Source: Plantago elongata (Eukaryota; Streptophyta; Magnoliopsida; Lamiales; Plantaginaceae). From it: a DNA stretch of 64,000 nt. The position numbers and the translations under genes were made by a program. The stretch covers positions 28,971-92,970 of the forward strand of contig JAYMSP010000070.1 in NCBI GenBank assembly GCA_036897095.1, in the 5' to 3' direction. Positions 1 to 10,800 of the stretch are shown piece by piece (position 1 is the stretch's first letter; each line of letters begins with the position of its first letter). Under the pieces are notes generated by a model. It was not told the origin of the DNA. It did not search any database and saw only the letters and a list, made by a program, of their open reading frames with translations.

Positions 1-1950
1 AGTCTGGCTAATAGGTAAAAAAGGCGCCAGACCCAAAAAATTGAATTGGTCTTTAGAGCTTTCCCATAAAAAAAAAGAGAAACACATGGAGGTAAAAAAA
101 TGTTAGGTATCCTAGTCCAAGAAAATGATTACTATGCACCTGAGCTGAAAAAAGATAATACTCAGAAGTGGGAAAGCATTAGAAGGATAGGATTATAGGT
201 CTTGAAAGGAAAAATGTCAACTGCTCATTCATTCCCAGATGTTCTTTTTCAGGGGGTTGTTTTCAATGGGAAGGGTGTTTGCATATATCTATTAGATTGC
301 TTTGTTTGGAGGAACATGCAATCTAATCTCTTTATGCATATGCATTGCTTCTTTTATTTTATATGGGTTTTTGGATATGAACAAAGTCAGGTACATTGGG
401 TTTGGGTTTGCAGGAGAGTCTTCCTCCCTCTCCTTTATTTTCCAGTTTGCTTTTTCACATATGTCCATTTATGTCTGCACATTATCATGGCATTTTTCTT
501 GCATTTGCAGATTGTTGCATTCATGTGTAGCAATAACAATTTCTCACACATTTGCTATCAGTACGCACACACAACTTGTTCTTGTCATTTGCAGTTGGTG
601 TTGAGGAGGAAGAATAGAAAAAAGAAATGGGAAGGAGACTGCAAAAAAAATAATACCACAGTTTAAAAAAGAAAATCATGTTGGAAAGAACTAGAAAAAA
701 GGAATATACAGTTCTGAAGAGGCCAAAAACAGAAGAAAAGAGACCCAAAATTATTTTTGTTGGTATTTGGCTATGTGTTGGACTCGAATATATTATTTCC
801 ATGATTTTTGTTGATTGGAGATGGTATAAAGGGGATAATGATGATTTGATATTTGTGTTGGTTGTGATTGAGATTCAGTCTGATGGTGTATTTTGCGGGT
901 TTAGTATGGTTGTTCAGGACTTCAGTTCAGGAAAAAACTCATACAGTCATCTGCTTTGTTATGGATATTGTATTTCAGCTGGAAGGATTCATCACCTGGC
1001 AGGCCGCAGTTTCATTTCAAGCTTCAGGTTCAGCCTGCATTTTATTTTCAATCCAAATCTGATGTTCAGCTCCAGTTCTGCATTGCAGTTTCTTCTTGTG
1101 CGTTTTATGCCGCTGCAGTATACGTTATACAGCAGGTTCATTCCTCTGTTTAGCTTCAATTCCAAACTACAGTTTCTTCTCGTGGGTTCCCTGCCATCAA
1201 GTGAAGCTGCACGACCACTGCAGGATATGCCTAACAACAGTTCCATTCCTCTAGTTCTATTGCAGTTTCATTGTCTCATATTCATGGCCAATGCAATCTT
1301 GATTCAGGGCCACTGCAGTTTCATTTCCTTAATTTCAAGGCCACTGCAGCTTCAGTTCGCTATTTGTAACATAATTGGTTTCAGTCTGAAGTCCGCAGAT
1401 TGCAGCCTCACAATATGTTTTGGTCATGCTATATCAGACTTGGTCCATCTCTTTTGTGGTCTTGCTGTCTGGGATTTGGTCTACTGTTGTCTGTAGTTAA
1501 AAGTCTGCGTCTATTTTCCTGGTTTCAGTCTGCAACCTGCGTTTTGGTCTACTGCTGTGTATGGAACGATTGTTGTGGAATGATCCTCTTTGAGATTTCT
1601 TGATACGCAGGCCTTTTTGGTATGATATGATGGTACAGTTTGTAGAGGTTGGGTCGACTGTTGGACAAGGTCGATACGCAAACCTTTTTGGTACGGTGGC
1701 ACGGAACATCTCTTTTGGGATCTCTTGCAAGACTCTTGACACGTATGTCCCTTATAATTCGGCTAAGACTTGCAAGGATCTAGTATATTTTGTAAATGTT
1801 GTTTCTATGATAGCTAGTTGGGTATTTTGGTGGGATGTAATTATCTTGCGACTTCTGATGTACGCGGGTTCATTCAAACCGCCATGATTATCTCATATAT
1901 ATATAATCCGAGAGCTTAGGCTCTCTTTTTTTAAAAAAAGTAAAAAATCT
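1..1950. other. Uncharacterised, probably repeat-derived DNA
   Basis: No recognisable gene. The plus strand carries a 272-codon open frame (678-1496) with no domain I recognise. Its middle (about 1000-1370) is rich in short recurring pieces built around CTGCAGTTTC and GGCCACTGCAG, which suggests repeat expansion and not a conserved protein. A motif reading GATACGCA(GG/AA)CCTTTTTGGTA occurs twice, near 1602 and 1673. The stretch ends at about 1920-1945 in an oligo-T/oligo-A tract after a TATATATATA run, as transposon 3' ends often do. I infer a decayed transposable element of unknown class. Confidence 0.3.
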
Positions 1951-1961
1951 AAAATATAGTA

Positions 1962-1979
1962 TGTGTGTGTGTGTGTGTT
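1962..1979. repeat. (TG)n microsatellite
   Basis: About nine uninterrupted TG units at the left edge of the adjacent hAT-like element, where they may have replaced or blurred its left terminus. Confidence 0.8.
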
Positions 1980-2145
1980 ATTTTTTCGAATTTTTGGAGA
2001 TCGGATTGGATCCAATCCGAGATTTTCGGATTGCGAAAAGTGTTAATTCGAAATCCGACCCGAATACACCGAACCGGACCGGTTTGGATCGATTTTTTGA
2101 AGTTTCAGATTGATTTTTCGGATTCGGACTATATGCACACCCTTA
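1980..2145. mobile_element. hAT-like non-autonomous element (fragment)
   Basis: Dense permutations of CGGAT/ATCCG and CCGAACCGGACC, typical of the subterminal repeats of a common group of plant hAT-type short elements. The right end reads TATGCACACCCTTA, matching the usual terminus TGCACACCC(C)TA. The matching left end TAGGGGTGTGCA is not visible and may have decayed into the TG microsatellite. No coding capacity. Class assignment is by recall of the family consensus. Confidence 0.45.
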
Positions 2146-2513
2146 ACGAGCACAACGTACAAAGTGGGTCAAGTATTGTATGTGCCTTACGGTCCAGTAT
2201 ATGAAGTACTGATATTTTGATGGTCCTATTTTGATCCAACTCGTTATATCTGTCCATGTTGCCGTCAAAGACCCTTTCAATCGAATGGCAACTTCACATG
2301 GACAAAATCTTCACTGCTTCCATAGAGACGATACTGATCTTCATAAATTATCATATTTAACCGTCACACTTAAACTATTAAACTAACCTACCATATATAA
2401 ACATATCATATAAACATATCATAGACAATATTGGATATTACACATAGATTGCACACTAAAATACACCTTTTTTAAATCACATTTTTATCTTTTATTATAA
2501 TTAATTACTTTAG

Positions 2514-2615
2514 ATTTTGACAACGAAACGCAACTTTATTAGTAAGATGTTTCACCTTCAAATAATAGGTCGGGGGGTTCGAGTCACCTCTTTAGTCGTT
2601 TAAAAGATTAAAATA
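2514..2615 (+). mobile_element. tRNA-derived SINE, copy A
   Basis: About 102 bp. It has a tRNA-like head (AACGCAACTTTATTAGTAAG, a diverged A box) and a B box GGTTCGAGTC, then the family tail TTTAGTCGTTTAAAAGATTA. It is flanked by the direct repeat AATTACTTTAG at 2503-2513 and 2616-2626, a target-site duplication as expected for LINE-mediated retroposition. Related copies lie at 32.7, 40.1 and 58.6 kb. Confidence 0.8.
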
Positions 2616-2626
2616 AATTACTTTAG

Positions 2627-3176
2627 GTTGCATCTAAAATTATATTTATTTTTAATGTATAAAGTTCTCTAAAACATTTCGTATCTCGTATGTAATATGG
2701 ATGTAATATCTGATTGAGATAAATTCTCAGGAAGTATTTGAGTGCAAGTCATTGGCATTTTTGCTACTCTAAAAATCTAAATGAGCATGTCTATTTAGCA
2801 AGTGTGATATATAGCTATATGTGTTCATCTTGTATTGTCTGAGTATATGTAGAAAGTGATCGGAGATGATATGTGGCTTGCACATGATGTTGGAGTCAAC
2901 CGGTACAAAATACAATTACGTGTCACTAAATTCTGGTGTTATAATAAATTGTTCATCAACTTCCGACATCTGAGAGCCTCTTTCCATTGTCAAAGTTAGG
3001 GTTCCAATCTGCCCGTCGAAATCGTGGGTTTCTTATAGTTTTGGAGTAGTCCCTTGTGATACAGATTGAATTTGGATAGAGTACCAAACGTATTGTTGCC
3101 TCCCTATATGCTAGGCTTAATCACTAATCCCACTTAAGATTTTAGATGGTTAATCCAACAATGGACTCAATAATAC
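2627..3176. other. Intergenic, nothing recognised
   Basis: AT-rich DNA without a supported gene, repeat or regulatory signal. Confidence 0.5.
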
Positions 3177-3335
3177 GAGGCTGATTGGTATAGAATTTGA
3201 ATGGGCGTTTGGATGGATTTTGGTGAAATTGTGTTTGGAATGGAATTGAAATGTAGGTATTTGAATTGTATTTTAGGTCAAATCATTGTTCATCGAGTCA
3301 AATGGACCGATTACAATTCCATTCCAAACAGCCCC
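3177..3335. mobile_element. MITE-like inverted-repeat element
   Basis: Contains a perfect 17-bp inverted repeat, TGTTTGGAATGGAATTG at 3232-3248 and its complement at 3314-3330, ending in CAGCCCC. The left shoulder (GGCTGATTGGTATAGAATTTG) resembles the left end of the Tourist-like element at 22.9 kb. This may be one diverged element or two nested ones. No clear target-site duplication. Confidence 0.5.
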
Positions 3336-3358
3336 GTAATAGCTAATTAAGTTGCTAG

Positions 3359-3493
3359 CTAGTACAACATTTTAGCTACGAACTTCTCACCATTCACGGA
3401 AAGGTTGAGATTACACTTTTGTGCATAACCTTTCTCATGAAAGAAGAAAAGAAAAGCAAGAAGCACTATAATGAATAATATGGCGTGATCCAT
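3359..3493 (-). CDS. Possible small secreted peptide ORF (weak)
   Basis: An open frame of 44 codons starts with Met-Asp followed by an uninterrupted hydrophobic stretch (AILFIIVLLAFLFFF) and a KGYAQKC segment that would fit a signal-peptide cleavage site. The mature part would be only about 20 residues with one Cys. In-frame codons reach back to an ATG at 3571. It ends just before the MITE at 3.2-3.3 kb, so a longer gene could have been cut off. No family recognised; a chance ORF is the main alternative. Confidence 0.2.
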   Translation of the reverse strand: MDHAILFIIVLLAFLFFFHEKGYAQKCNLNLSVNGEKFVAKMLY

Positions 3494-3571
3494 TTGAAAA
3501 ACCCTTTTCGTTAAATTCTTTACTTGTATAGTTGTATCTTCTTGTCCTAAAAGTGAGGTAGATAGGGTCAT

Positions 3572-4094
3572 TATATTCTTGTTTATTGGATAAGTTGGAG
3601 AAAAAAGTGAATTTTACTACAGTCTAATTAAAGTGTTTGGAAAAATTGTAAACATGAGCTTAACTTTAGTTGTGTGAAGGTTAAATCGATACACGTGACA
3701 TGGGCCAAGCCAACCAAACCAACCCGTTTGACGGGGCAATGAAGTGACTGGCTCTGCCACACGCCTTATTAACTCACGGTTTTGAATGGATGAATGTATG
3801 AACGTACTTTCTGATCCATTTACTCGAAATTACTTATTGCTTTCTCATCATCATTTTAGTTTGTCCTTTTCAACAACATATCTATCATTTGGCTTTCGAT
3901 TGTTTCGCTTTCTCTTTTGTACGGGTGATCATCAATTCTTCATGCAAACTAACCCCGCTAAGATTTCTCCACCCAATTTCGATATGATACGTTTCTCATC
4001 ATATATACCAACCGTATCCTCAATTTCGCCTATCTTAAGGCTCGTTATGATGAATTAGTTGATCGATAATAATTCCAGTCTAATCAGATAATTG
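3572..4094. other. Intergenic, nothing recognised
   Basis: AT-rich; a 90-codon open frame at 3786-4058 has no plausible composition or domain. Confidence 0.5.
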
Positions 4095-4292
4095 TATACT
4101 CCTTCCGTCCTAAATTCATCTTCTCACGGAGCCAAACACATGTTTTAATAAAAAACTGAACAAAGTAGAAAAATAAGTTAATGAAGTAGAATAAATAGTG
4201 ATTAAAGTAGGAGATGTATCGTATAAAGTAGGAGGGAGATTTTTCATTTAATAAATGTGAATATGAAGTGGGACGGACCAAAATAGAATACG
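4095..4292. mobile_element. Stowaway-like MITE
   Basis: Left end TATACTCCTTCCGTCCTAAA and right end (complement) carrying GGTCCGTCCCACTTCATATT share the CTCCNTCCGTCC core of Stowaway elements. Both are followed by a TTCAT..TTCAC block, giving a degenerate terminal inverted repeat over about 200 bp. Internal sequence is AT-rich and non-coding. Confidence 0.6.
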
Positions 4293-5312
4293 GAAAGATA
4301 AAGCTGGGATAAGGGGAATATTTTATTAGATCACCTTAAGTGAGAAAGCATGCGGGGAACAAAAGTCATAAAACGTCAAAACTACTAAAATATACGAGCA
4401 CCTAAAGTGTGTGACATATTTAAATAAAATATATCTCATCTATATTGTAATTAACATATAAATTTTAACTGTGTACCGTATAAATTTATAAAAGAATCAT
4501 AACTTGTAATTGTTTAGAAATGTAACTTATAGTAGTGTAAGTCATGAGAGAAAATGAAGAAGTAAACTAAACTAACAATTTGAGAGCTTCGAGTGACATC
4601 ATAAAAGTGACATCGCTTTGGAATCATTAAGGTGACCTAGTTGAAGAGTTCAAACACGTTCATGGAGCAAAATTCAGTATCGGACAAGTTTCAACCTTCG
4701 TGTTCACATCTTATTATGACTTGGAAATTTCTACGTTTTAGATTACATTCAGATGGTTCGAAAAGGCCAAGAAATTGAACCTAGTTCATGGGCAATTGAG
4801 TAAAAGAACGTTTAGATATTTGTAAAAATGATTAGTTTTAACGAGAGTTAATGGACTAAAATATGAGTCAACAGGAGATGGGATTTCATGTCTGATATAT
4901 GCTGCAAAGAACCAACACAAAAGTGAGTATCTTTGACAGTTTGCGTCGACGACTAGTAATAATAAGTTAAATCTAAGAAGATATAAATCTATGAAAGATC
5001 AATTGATGGAGAATATTACATATATATTCACTGTCATTAACAGGATTTAGAACCATCGACATATTCCATATCCGATATTTTGGCAATATGTGCAACCAAA
5101 ATGAATTTCATACATGTTTCCTTATAGTGCTACTCCATCTTTTAAAGTGTGGATATATATATGCTCTTACAAATTCTTATTCGTTGTAAACTCTAATGGA
5201 TTAAAACACCTTCACTTTCGCTACGATTCCAAGTCAATATATAGCATATATAAATACGCAAAAGTGATAAAAACTTTTGGAATAAATAAAAGTTAGAATC
5301 TTTAGGAACTTC
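4293..5312. other. Intergenic, nothing recognised
   Basis: AT-rich sequence without a supported gene or repeat. Confidence 0.5.
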
Positions 5313-5430
5313 AACACGACTGTATTTTCTTCAACTGAAATCACTTCAATTAAATTCAATTCAGTTCAGCTCGACTTAGTTATAATTCATACCTTATTTT
5401 AGTTCAGTTTAGTTCAGCCCATTCCAATTC
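5313..5430. repeat. TTCAGTTCAG-type MITE fragment
   Basis: Runs of (T)TCAGTTCAG and CTTAGTTATAATTCATACC match the internal part of a short element that recurs inside the tandem array at 6.76-8.08 kb. Only one end (TTCTTCAACTGAAAT) is recognisable here. Confidence 0.45.
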
Positions 5431-5509
5431 AATAAATTTAAATTAAAGAAACGATTAGGAAAACTCAGAACAATTTCTTGTAAAACTATATTTGTACTTG
5501 ATAAGTTGT

Positions 5510-5830
5510 AAATTTCTTTTTTTTTTTTAACGACTAAAATTTTATTAGTTAAGAGAAGTGAAGAGTATAAAGAATATTTCCAACATAACAAATGGAAAAT
5601 GCAACCATATCCTCGAAATAAAAAACACACTCTAAAGCTCAGCTACAAGTACATCAACCAATTACAACAATCGAAGGTAGCAAAAATCCATAACCCAATA
5701 CCAGTGACTAATCTACCACCAGGATCTACTCAACAGGCGGCTCCCTCATCATAATCAGCACCTCATGCCTATCTCTGCCTCAAACACTGAAACTCCACCT
5801 CATCACCAATTACATACTAGTAAACAATTA
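5510..5830 (-). mobile_element. Possible 5'-truncated LINE 3' end
   Basis: On the minus strand the segment ends ATAAAATTTTAGTCGTT followed by a run of about 11 A, i.e. a 3' tail, preceded by about 250 bp of T/G-rich sequence resembling LINE 3' regions. No open frame remains. Assignment rests on the poly(A)-like end and composition only. Confidence 0.35.
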
Positions 5831-6759
5831 CTAGCCACCGTCTATTCATGAAAGAATTCGATATTATATATTTGATCGATATCCGCACTCTAGTACGTGT
5901 TTGTTTGGTATACATATTTATCAACTCTCACCACACTTAAGTCGTTTTTTTAGATAGTATTTAGACATGCCTAACACGATAACGGTGATGTCGAAGCACC
6001 ATCGATCCACTTCGGTTGATTGTGAGGGCTGGGGTAAAATTTGTTTTGTTAGTGCTGAGGATAAACCCGACTTTTATCTTGATCTAAACAAACGAGCTAG
6101 TTAGGAAATATAAAGTACATACACAAAGAATAAAAACAAAATAAGAAATTGAACCGTATAAATTTCGATAATTTTAATTAGACTGCATGATTCTCAAATA
6201 AATTAGGCTTGTAGGTGACGATTGGGATGTATATATATAATATTCGAGTGGAATTCCAAAAACATAAAATTGATAAAGACCTACTGGGATAGTTGGGGAA
6301 TTCAAAATTTATGCTTCCTCAATACCAAAACATCCTCTTTTGTTAGTATTTGGACAATATAATAAGATGAAAGCCTACTTTGATTTTAAAGTTAAAACAA
6401 TTAAGAAAGAGGCACTAAAGATCTTGTAACATCCACAAAAACAAACACTTTAGAAGATGTTTGCAAGCACTAACAAAAGCATTTTGCTTTCCCCTAATTT
6501 CAAACACTAAATCATCATGCATAATCACAAATTTTTAATTTGTTAGTAATATTTAATGACTCAGTATTTACCAATCATGTACATTTTTTCTTTAAAATTT
6601 CATTTGTAAAAATCATAATTATATTTATTCTAAATCAATCATAACAAAAGATAATCAACTAATAAGTCTTTAATATTTTCATGAGTTATGTAAAAAAGTG
6701 TGGAATAGGAGTATGCCAGCATATTCTTAAAATAGAAGTATGTGAATAGCATCGAATGT
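5831..6759. other. Intergenic, nothing recognised
   Basis: AT-rich, no supported coding or repeat structure. Confidence 0.5.
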
Positions 6760-8410
6760 CCAGTAAAGTTATGTTCTTTTCAACTAAAAAGAACAGTTTA
6801 ATGCAGTTCAACTCAGCTTAGTTACATTTTATACTACAATTCAGTTCAGTTCAGTAAATTCAGTTGAAGGGAACAGAGCTTAAATCTGACCTCAACCTAC
6901 CAAGGGGTAGGGTGTTACATATGCATTGATCATGTAATTAGCGGTTCTAAATCTCATCGGAATGAAATAAAATGTATTAAGATGCTCGTCGGAATGAAAT
7001 GTAGTAACACATTTTCACTTCATAAATTATATTAGATCTTATTTTTGACTATATTAGTTTAGATTTCAAAATATATCGAATATGAGATTACTATTTTGTA
7101 AAAGAACATATCCATTAGTATTGTGAAATAAATAGACTGAGGTTGCAATTCAATTACTTGACATAACATAACTTCCGTTTACAAAATATAACTAACCGAG
7201 CTAAACTGAAGGAGTTTTCAGTTAAAGATAATACTAGCAGAGCCTAACATTGTATGTTCAATAAATTTGACCTCGACCTACAAAGGAATGGAGTATTACA
7301 TATAAATTGATCATGTAACTAGCAAATTTAATCCTCATCGAAGCGGAACAAATTGTATTAAAATTAACATCTAAGTTTTTCAGCTCGTCGGAATGAAATA
7401 ATTCAAAATTAATTTAACACATATTCACTTCCTGATTAGCATTTACTTTTACTATGCTAGTTGAGATTTCGTAATATAATGAATATGAGGTTACTGTTTT
7501 CCAAAGAACACATCCATTAGTCAAAATTGAGAAGAATTGATACTACACTTCATTTAAGTTCAGTTCCATTTAATTCAGTTGAGTAAATTTCGCTTGAAAA
7601 GAACAAAGTCTAAATTTGACCTCAACTTACAAAGGGATAGGGTGTTACATATGCATCGATATGTAACTAGAGGTTTTAAATCTCATCGAATGAAATAAAA
7701 TGTATTAAAACGCTGGTCGGAATGAAATGTAGATAGTTAGAATCCTAAACTAATTTAACACATTCTCACTTCATAAAGTAGCACTTATTTTGACTATATT
7801 AGTTTAGATTTCGGAAGAGATATCGAATATGAGATTACTATTTTGTAAAAGACCATATTCATATTCTTTTAATCTCTATTTTGTAAAAGAACATATTTAT
7901 ATTCTTAAAAAAGCAGTCCATGAATAAGGCTTTGTTCTCTTCAACTTAAATTTCTGAACTGAACTGAATGAAATCGAACTGAACTGACGTGTTGTATAAA
8001 ATATAACTAAGCTGAGCTGAGTTGAACTGAGAGACTAAATTGAACTAAATGAATTTTATGTTGAATATAACAGAGCCTAACATTGCATGTCCAATAAATT
8101 CAACCTCGGCCAACAAAAGAATGGAGTATTTACATATAAATTGATCATCTAACTAGCAATTTTAATCCTCATCGAAGCGGAATAGGTGCATTAAAATTAA
8201 CATCTATCTATTTTAGCTCGTCGCGTTGAAAATTAATTTAACACATATTCACTTCCTGAATTAGCATTTTCTTTTACCATATTACTTGAGATCTCATAAT
8301 ATAAATATGAGATTACCATTTTTTGTGAAAAAGCATATCCATTAGTCAAAATTGTGAAATAAATAGAATGAGATTTAAAAAATCCAATGACTTGGCATAA
8401 CATAACTCGT
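6760..8410. repeat. Tandem array of four modules in A-B-A-B order
   Basis: Four related modules of roughly 250-320 bp begin near 6886, 7262, 7612 and 8095 with (T)GACCTCAACCTAC..GG.TAGGGTGTTACATATGCA or close variants. Modules 1 and 3 share TTACATATGCAT and TCTCATCGGAATGAAATAA. Modules 2 and 4 share GTATTACATATAAATTGATC and CCTCATCGAAGCGGAA. The order implies duplication of a two-module unit, with 730 bp between equivalent points of modules 1 and 3. Between modules lie copies of a short element rich in TTCAGTTCAG, bounded by (T)AGGCTTTGTTCTCTTCAACT and GAACAGAGCCTAA. The array ends about 40 bp before the TATA box of the DUF4408 gene. Confidence 0.8.
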
Positions 8411-8451
8411 GTTTTCAATAATTGAAACATCACCCACCCTCTCTCCCCATC

Positions 8452-8459
8452 TATATAAA
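8452..8459 (+). promoter_or_regulatory. TATA box of the DUF4408 gene
   Basis: TATATAAA preceded by a CT-rich stretch (CCACCCTCTCTCCCC) and followed by a CT/CA-rich leader of about 200 bp before the ATG at 8687. Confidence 0.65.
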
Positions 8460-8612
8460 CCCCAATCTCAAAGCTCAAAGACCCACTCAACACACACCTA
8501 CTACTCTTTCTCTCTATTTCGGTATTTCTCTCTAGAAAACAAAAGAACCGCCAATCAATTGTTCTGTAATTCTGTTCATCAAAGTCTCCCCAAATTACCT
8601 TTTCATCAGTCT

Positions 8613-8777
8613 ATGTATGCATACGATTCCAATTCCACTCACAATTCCCCTTTCAATCTCATCAAAAACAATCTAAACACCGAAAAATGGAATCATCATC
8701 ATCATCATTCAGAGCATTCGATAATGTCAAGTTCGAGAAGGAGAACGCAATCGCCAGATTCAACCGATTTCGCCTAA
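8613..8777 (+). promoter_or_regulatory. Upstream ORFs overlapping the DUF4408 start
   Basis: Two ATGs lie in the predicted leader. The one at 8613 opens a 54-codon frame that runs past the main ATG (8687) in another phase and stops at 8777. The one at 8617 gives a 19-codon frame ending at 8676. If both are in the mature 5' leader, scanning ribosomes would meet them first and main-ORF translation would be reduced. Transcription start is inferred from the TATA box only. Confidence 0.5.
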
Positions 8778-9397
8778 TTGCCAAGTTCTGGCAATTTCTC
8801 GAACTCGCGCTGATTCTCGCGCTAATTTCCTGGTCGACGACTCGTGTGCCGGCTTTTTTGAGAATTTCCGGCGAGTATTTGATGAGTTTCTCGGCGTACA
8901 TGATGAACCATCACGTTGTGTTTTTGATCGGAAACGTTCTGATTGTGGTAATTTTCACGATCTGTCGTAAAGGCGACGAGGTTGATCGGTCTGGTGGAGA
9001 GGATTTGTATGATGAGTATATTAAACATAGTCGGATTGAGCCTGCTCTGCCTGTAATTGAGGAGGATAAGCAGATTGTTATGGTGGCTGAGGATGAGAGG
9101 AAAGCGATTAGTGTTCCGGTTCGGCAATGCGATGATGTGGCTGAGGCGATTGAGAAGGCGAGTAGGCAGATTAGGAGGTTTCAGAGGACTCAGTCGGAGA
9201 AGCTGAAGCGAGAGATTGTGGTGAGTTCGAGGCCTGAGCTTAGGCGATCGGAGACGGAGAGGTTTAAAGCTATTGTTCCATCGAAAAAGGTTGAACCGGA
9301 GTTACCGGAGATCGAGAGGCTGAGTAACGAAGAGTTTCAGCGGACTGTTGATGCGTTCATTGATAGGCACTGGAGCAAAAGGAAAACAGTGCAGTGA
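8687..9397 (+). CDS. DUF4408/DUF761 domain membrane protein
   Basis: Intronless, 236 aa. The N-terminal ~55 residues (FDNVKFEKENAIARFNRFRL onward) match the DUF4408 pattern. Hydrophobic segments at about 34-51 and 76-94 are probable membrane helices. A charged middle with many Glu/Arg/Lys follows. The last ~30 residues (RLSNEEFQRTVDAFIDRHWS) match the DUF761/cotton-fibre-protein tail, whose F..xvd.FI.r...lr pattern is typical. These families are plant-specific and biochemically poorly defined; no reaction can be assigned. The ATG follows a TATA box by about 230 bp, but two upstream ATGs precede it. The start is chosen because the conserved domain begins directly after it. Confidence 0.9.
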   Translation: MESSSSSFRAFDNVKFEKENAIARFNRFRLIAKFWQFLELALILALISWSTTRVPAFLRISGEYLMSFSAYMMNHHVVFLIGNVLIVVIFTICRKGDEVDRSGGEDLYDEYIKHSRIEPALPVIEEDKQIVMVAEDERKAISVPVRQCDDVAEAIEKASRQIRRFQRTQSEKLKREIVVSSRPELRRSETERFKAIVPSKKVEPELPEIERLSNEEFQRTVDAFIDRHWSKRKTVQ

Positions 9398-10489
9398 TGA
9401 ACTGATAATTGTGAAATTACTAGCACTGATTGACAGTGCTAGGAGAGTGGTGGGAATTTGAAGGTGCAGTTTGAGCCTTTGAGTACAGTGATCAGTGAAC
9501 AAACTTCTGCAAAACGAACACCAGTACAGGGCTTATTAGACGTCTAATTCTCTGTTTTAATCTGAGTTAGAATATGGAGGCCAAGTTGAAATTCACTACT
9601 GTAATGCTGTTATAGTTCTTCGTTCCTCATGATTTTCGTAACTGTTTAAGAACTCATGTAAATGGCTTTCTCGAGCTAATGGTGATTTGAATAAGCTAAA
9701 TGTCTGGATAAATCTATCGTGTGATTTATGGTACTAGGTAAAAGGCTCGAATATTTCCTCACATTTAGGATGCATACGTTAATTATGATTTATGATACTT
9801 ATGGTGCGAAACTGCAAATAAAAGACCTGAACATAGAGAAGAGTACATGTAACTTATGTATCTACGTTTTGGTCACTACCACCGGCCGGAAAGTGACATG
9901 ACATGGAGTTTGTAATTTGAGACACGAATGGTTGAGGGTTGGCCTGGTCGGCCTGGAAGGAAGCAACATATGGTGCCAGCAGGTGCCATATCGTCTCATT
10001 TTGGAAGATTGATCCAAAAGAAATGTCGAATGGTGATGCTATATATTGTAAAACCCTTCGACACTTACGATCAATATATGTCGAGATCGTTACTATCTAG
10101 TTCAACAGTTATAGACAAGTCATGTCAGGGACCGGCGGAAGTCCGTGGAGTAGAATTGTCTAACTGTCCTGCTTATCCAATCTCCATAAACATGAATTGA
10201 ATACTTGGGCTATCTACGTGCTCTTATCATAAGAGGTCGCAATGTATGTAATTATGCACTTTAATGAATCGATTATGTTGAAGTTAAAGATAATTGATTT
10301 CATTGCTTAAAAGAAAAAATGAACTGATAAATACATAGATGTTCTTTATATGAAACCCGCCACCTCTAAGATCACGGATACATTATTTTATAAAAGTGTT
10401 GGATAGTATATTTTTGTTTAAAAGAAATTACAAGGTAAATTACACGAATATTTGCACGTAAATTCTATCTCACTTTTAATATATGCGGA
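9398..10489. other. 3' UTR and intergenic
   Basis: The first few hundred bases are the probable 3' UTR of the DUF4408 gene. A 90-codon frame at 9928-10200 has no recognisable family and is not annotated as a gene. Confidence 0.5.
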
Positions 10490-10800
10490 GATGAAAGTGG
10501 TGACGGAGATAAAGGGGTGCAGATGGGTGCGGCCGCACCCCCAAAACTCGGACGGACTTTTAATATATAGTCGGTTAATTCTGTTCTTTTTTTGTCGAGT
10601 TATATAAATTTAATATTTTATTGATGTATATGCTTGTTAAATATACTTTATTTATAATTTTTGACTAATATGTTATATTTAAAATACGAAAATTTTACGT
10701 TAATTCGTTTCCATATACGAGTTCAATAATAAGATTTTATTCACTTGAAAAAAGTATTGCATTCTTGAAATTCGAGTTCTAGCTCTGTTTCCGGACGAAA
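10490..10800. mobile_element. Possible transposon remnant with GC palindrome
   Basis: Contains GGGTGCGGCCGCACCC, a perfect 16-bp palindrome, followed by CCCAAAACTCGGACGGAC in otherwise AT-rich DNA. It ends near GTTCTAGCTCTGTTTCCGGA. This composition resembles the edges of plant DNA or LTR elements, but no terminal repeats or protein could be identified. Confidence 0.3.

Noticed and set aside
202-666. 154-codon open frame at the left edge
   Set aside because: Low-complexity Phe/Cys/His-rich translation with no recognisable domain or start context.
2514-2615. True tRNA gene at the GGTTCGAGTC sites
   Set aside because: No cloverleaf can be completed; four diverged copies with A/T-rich tails and target duplications indicate SINEs.
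9928-10200. 90-codon frame downstream of the DUF4408 gene
   Set aside because: No family resemblance, no promoter or splice context; probably chance.
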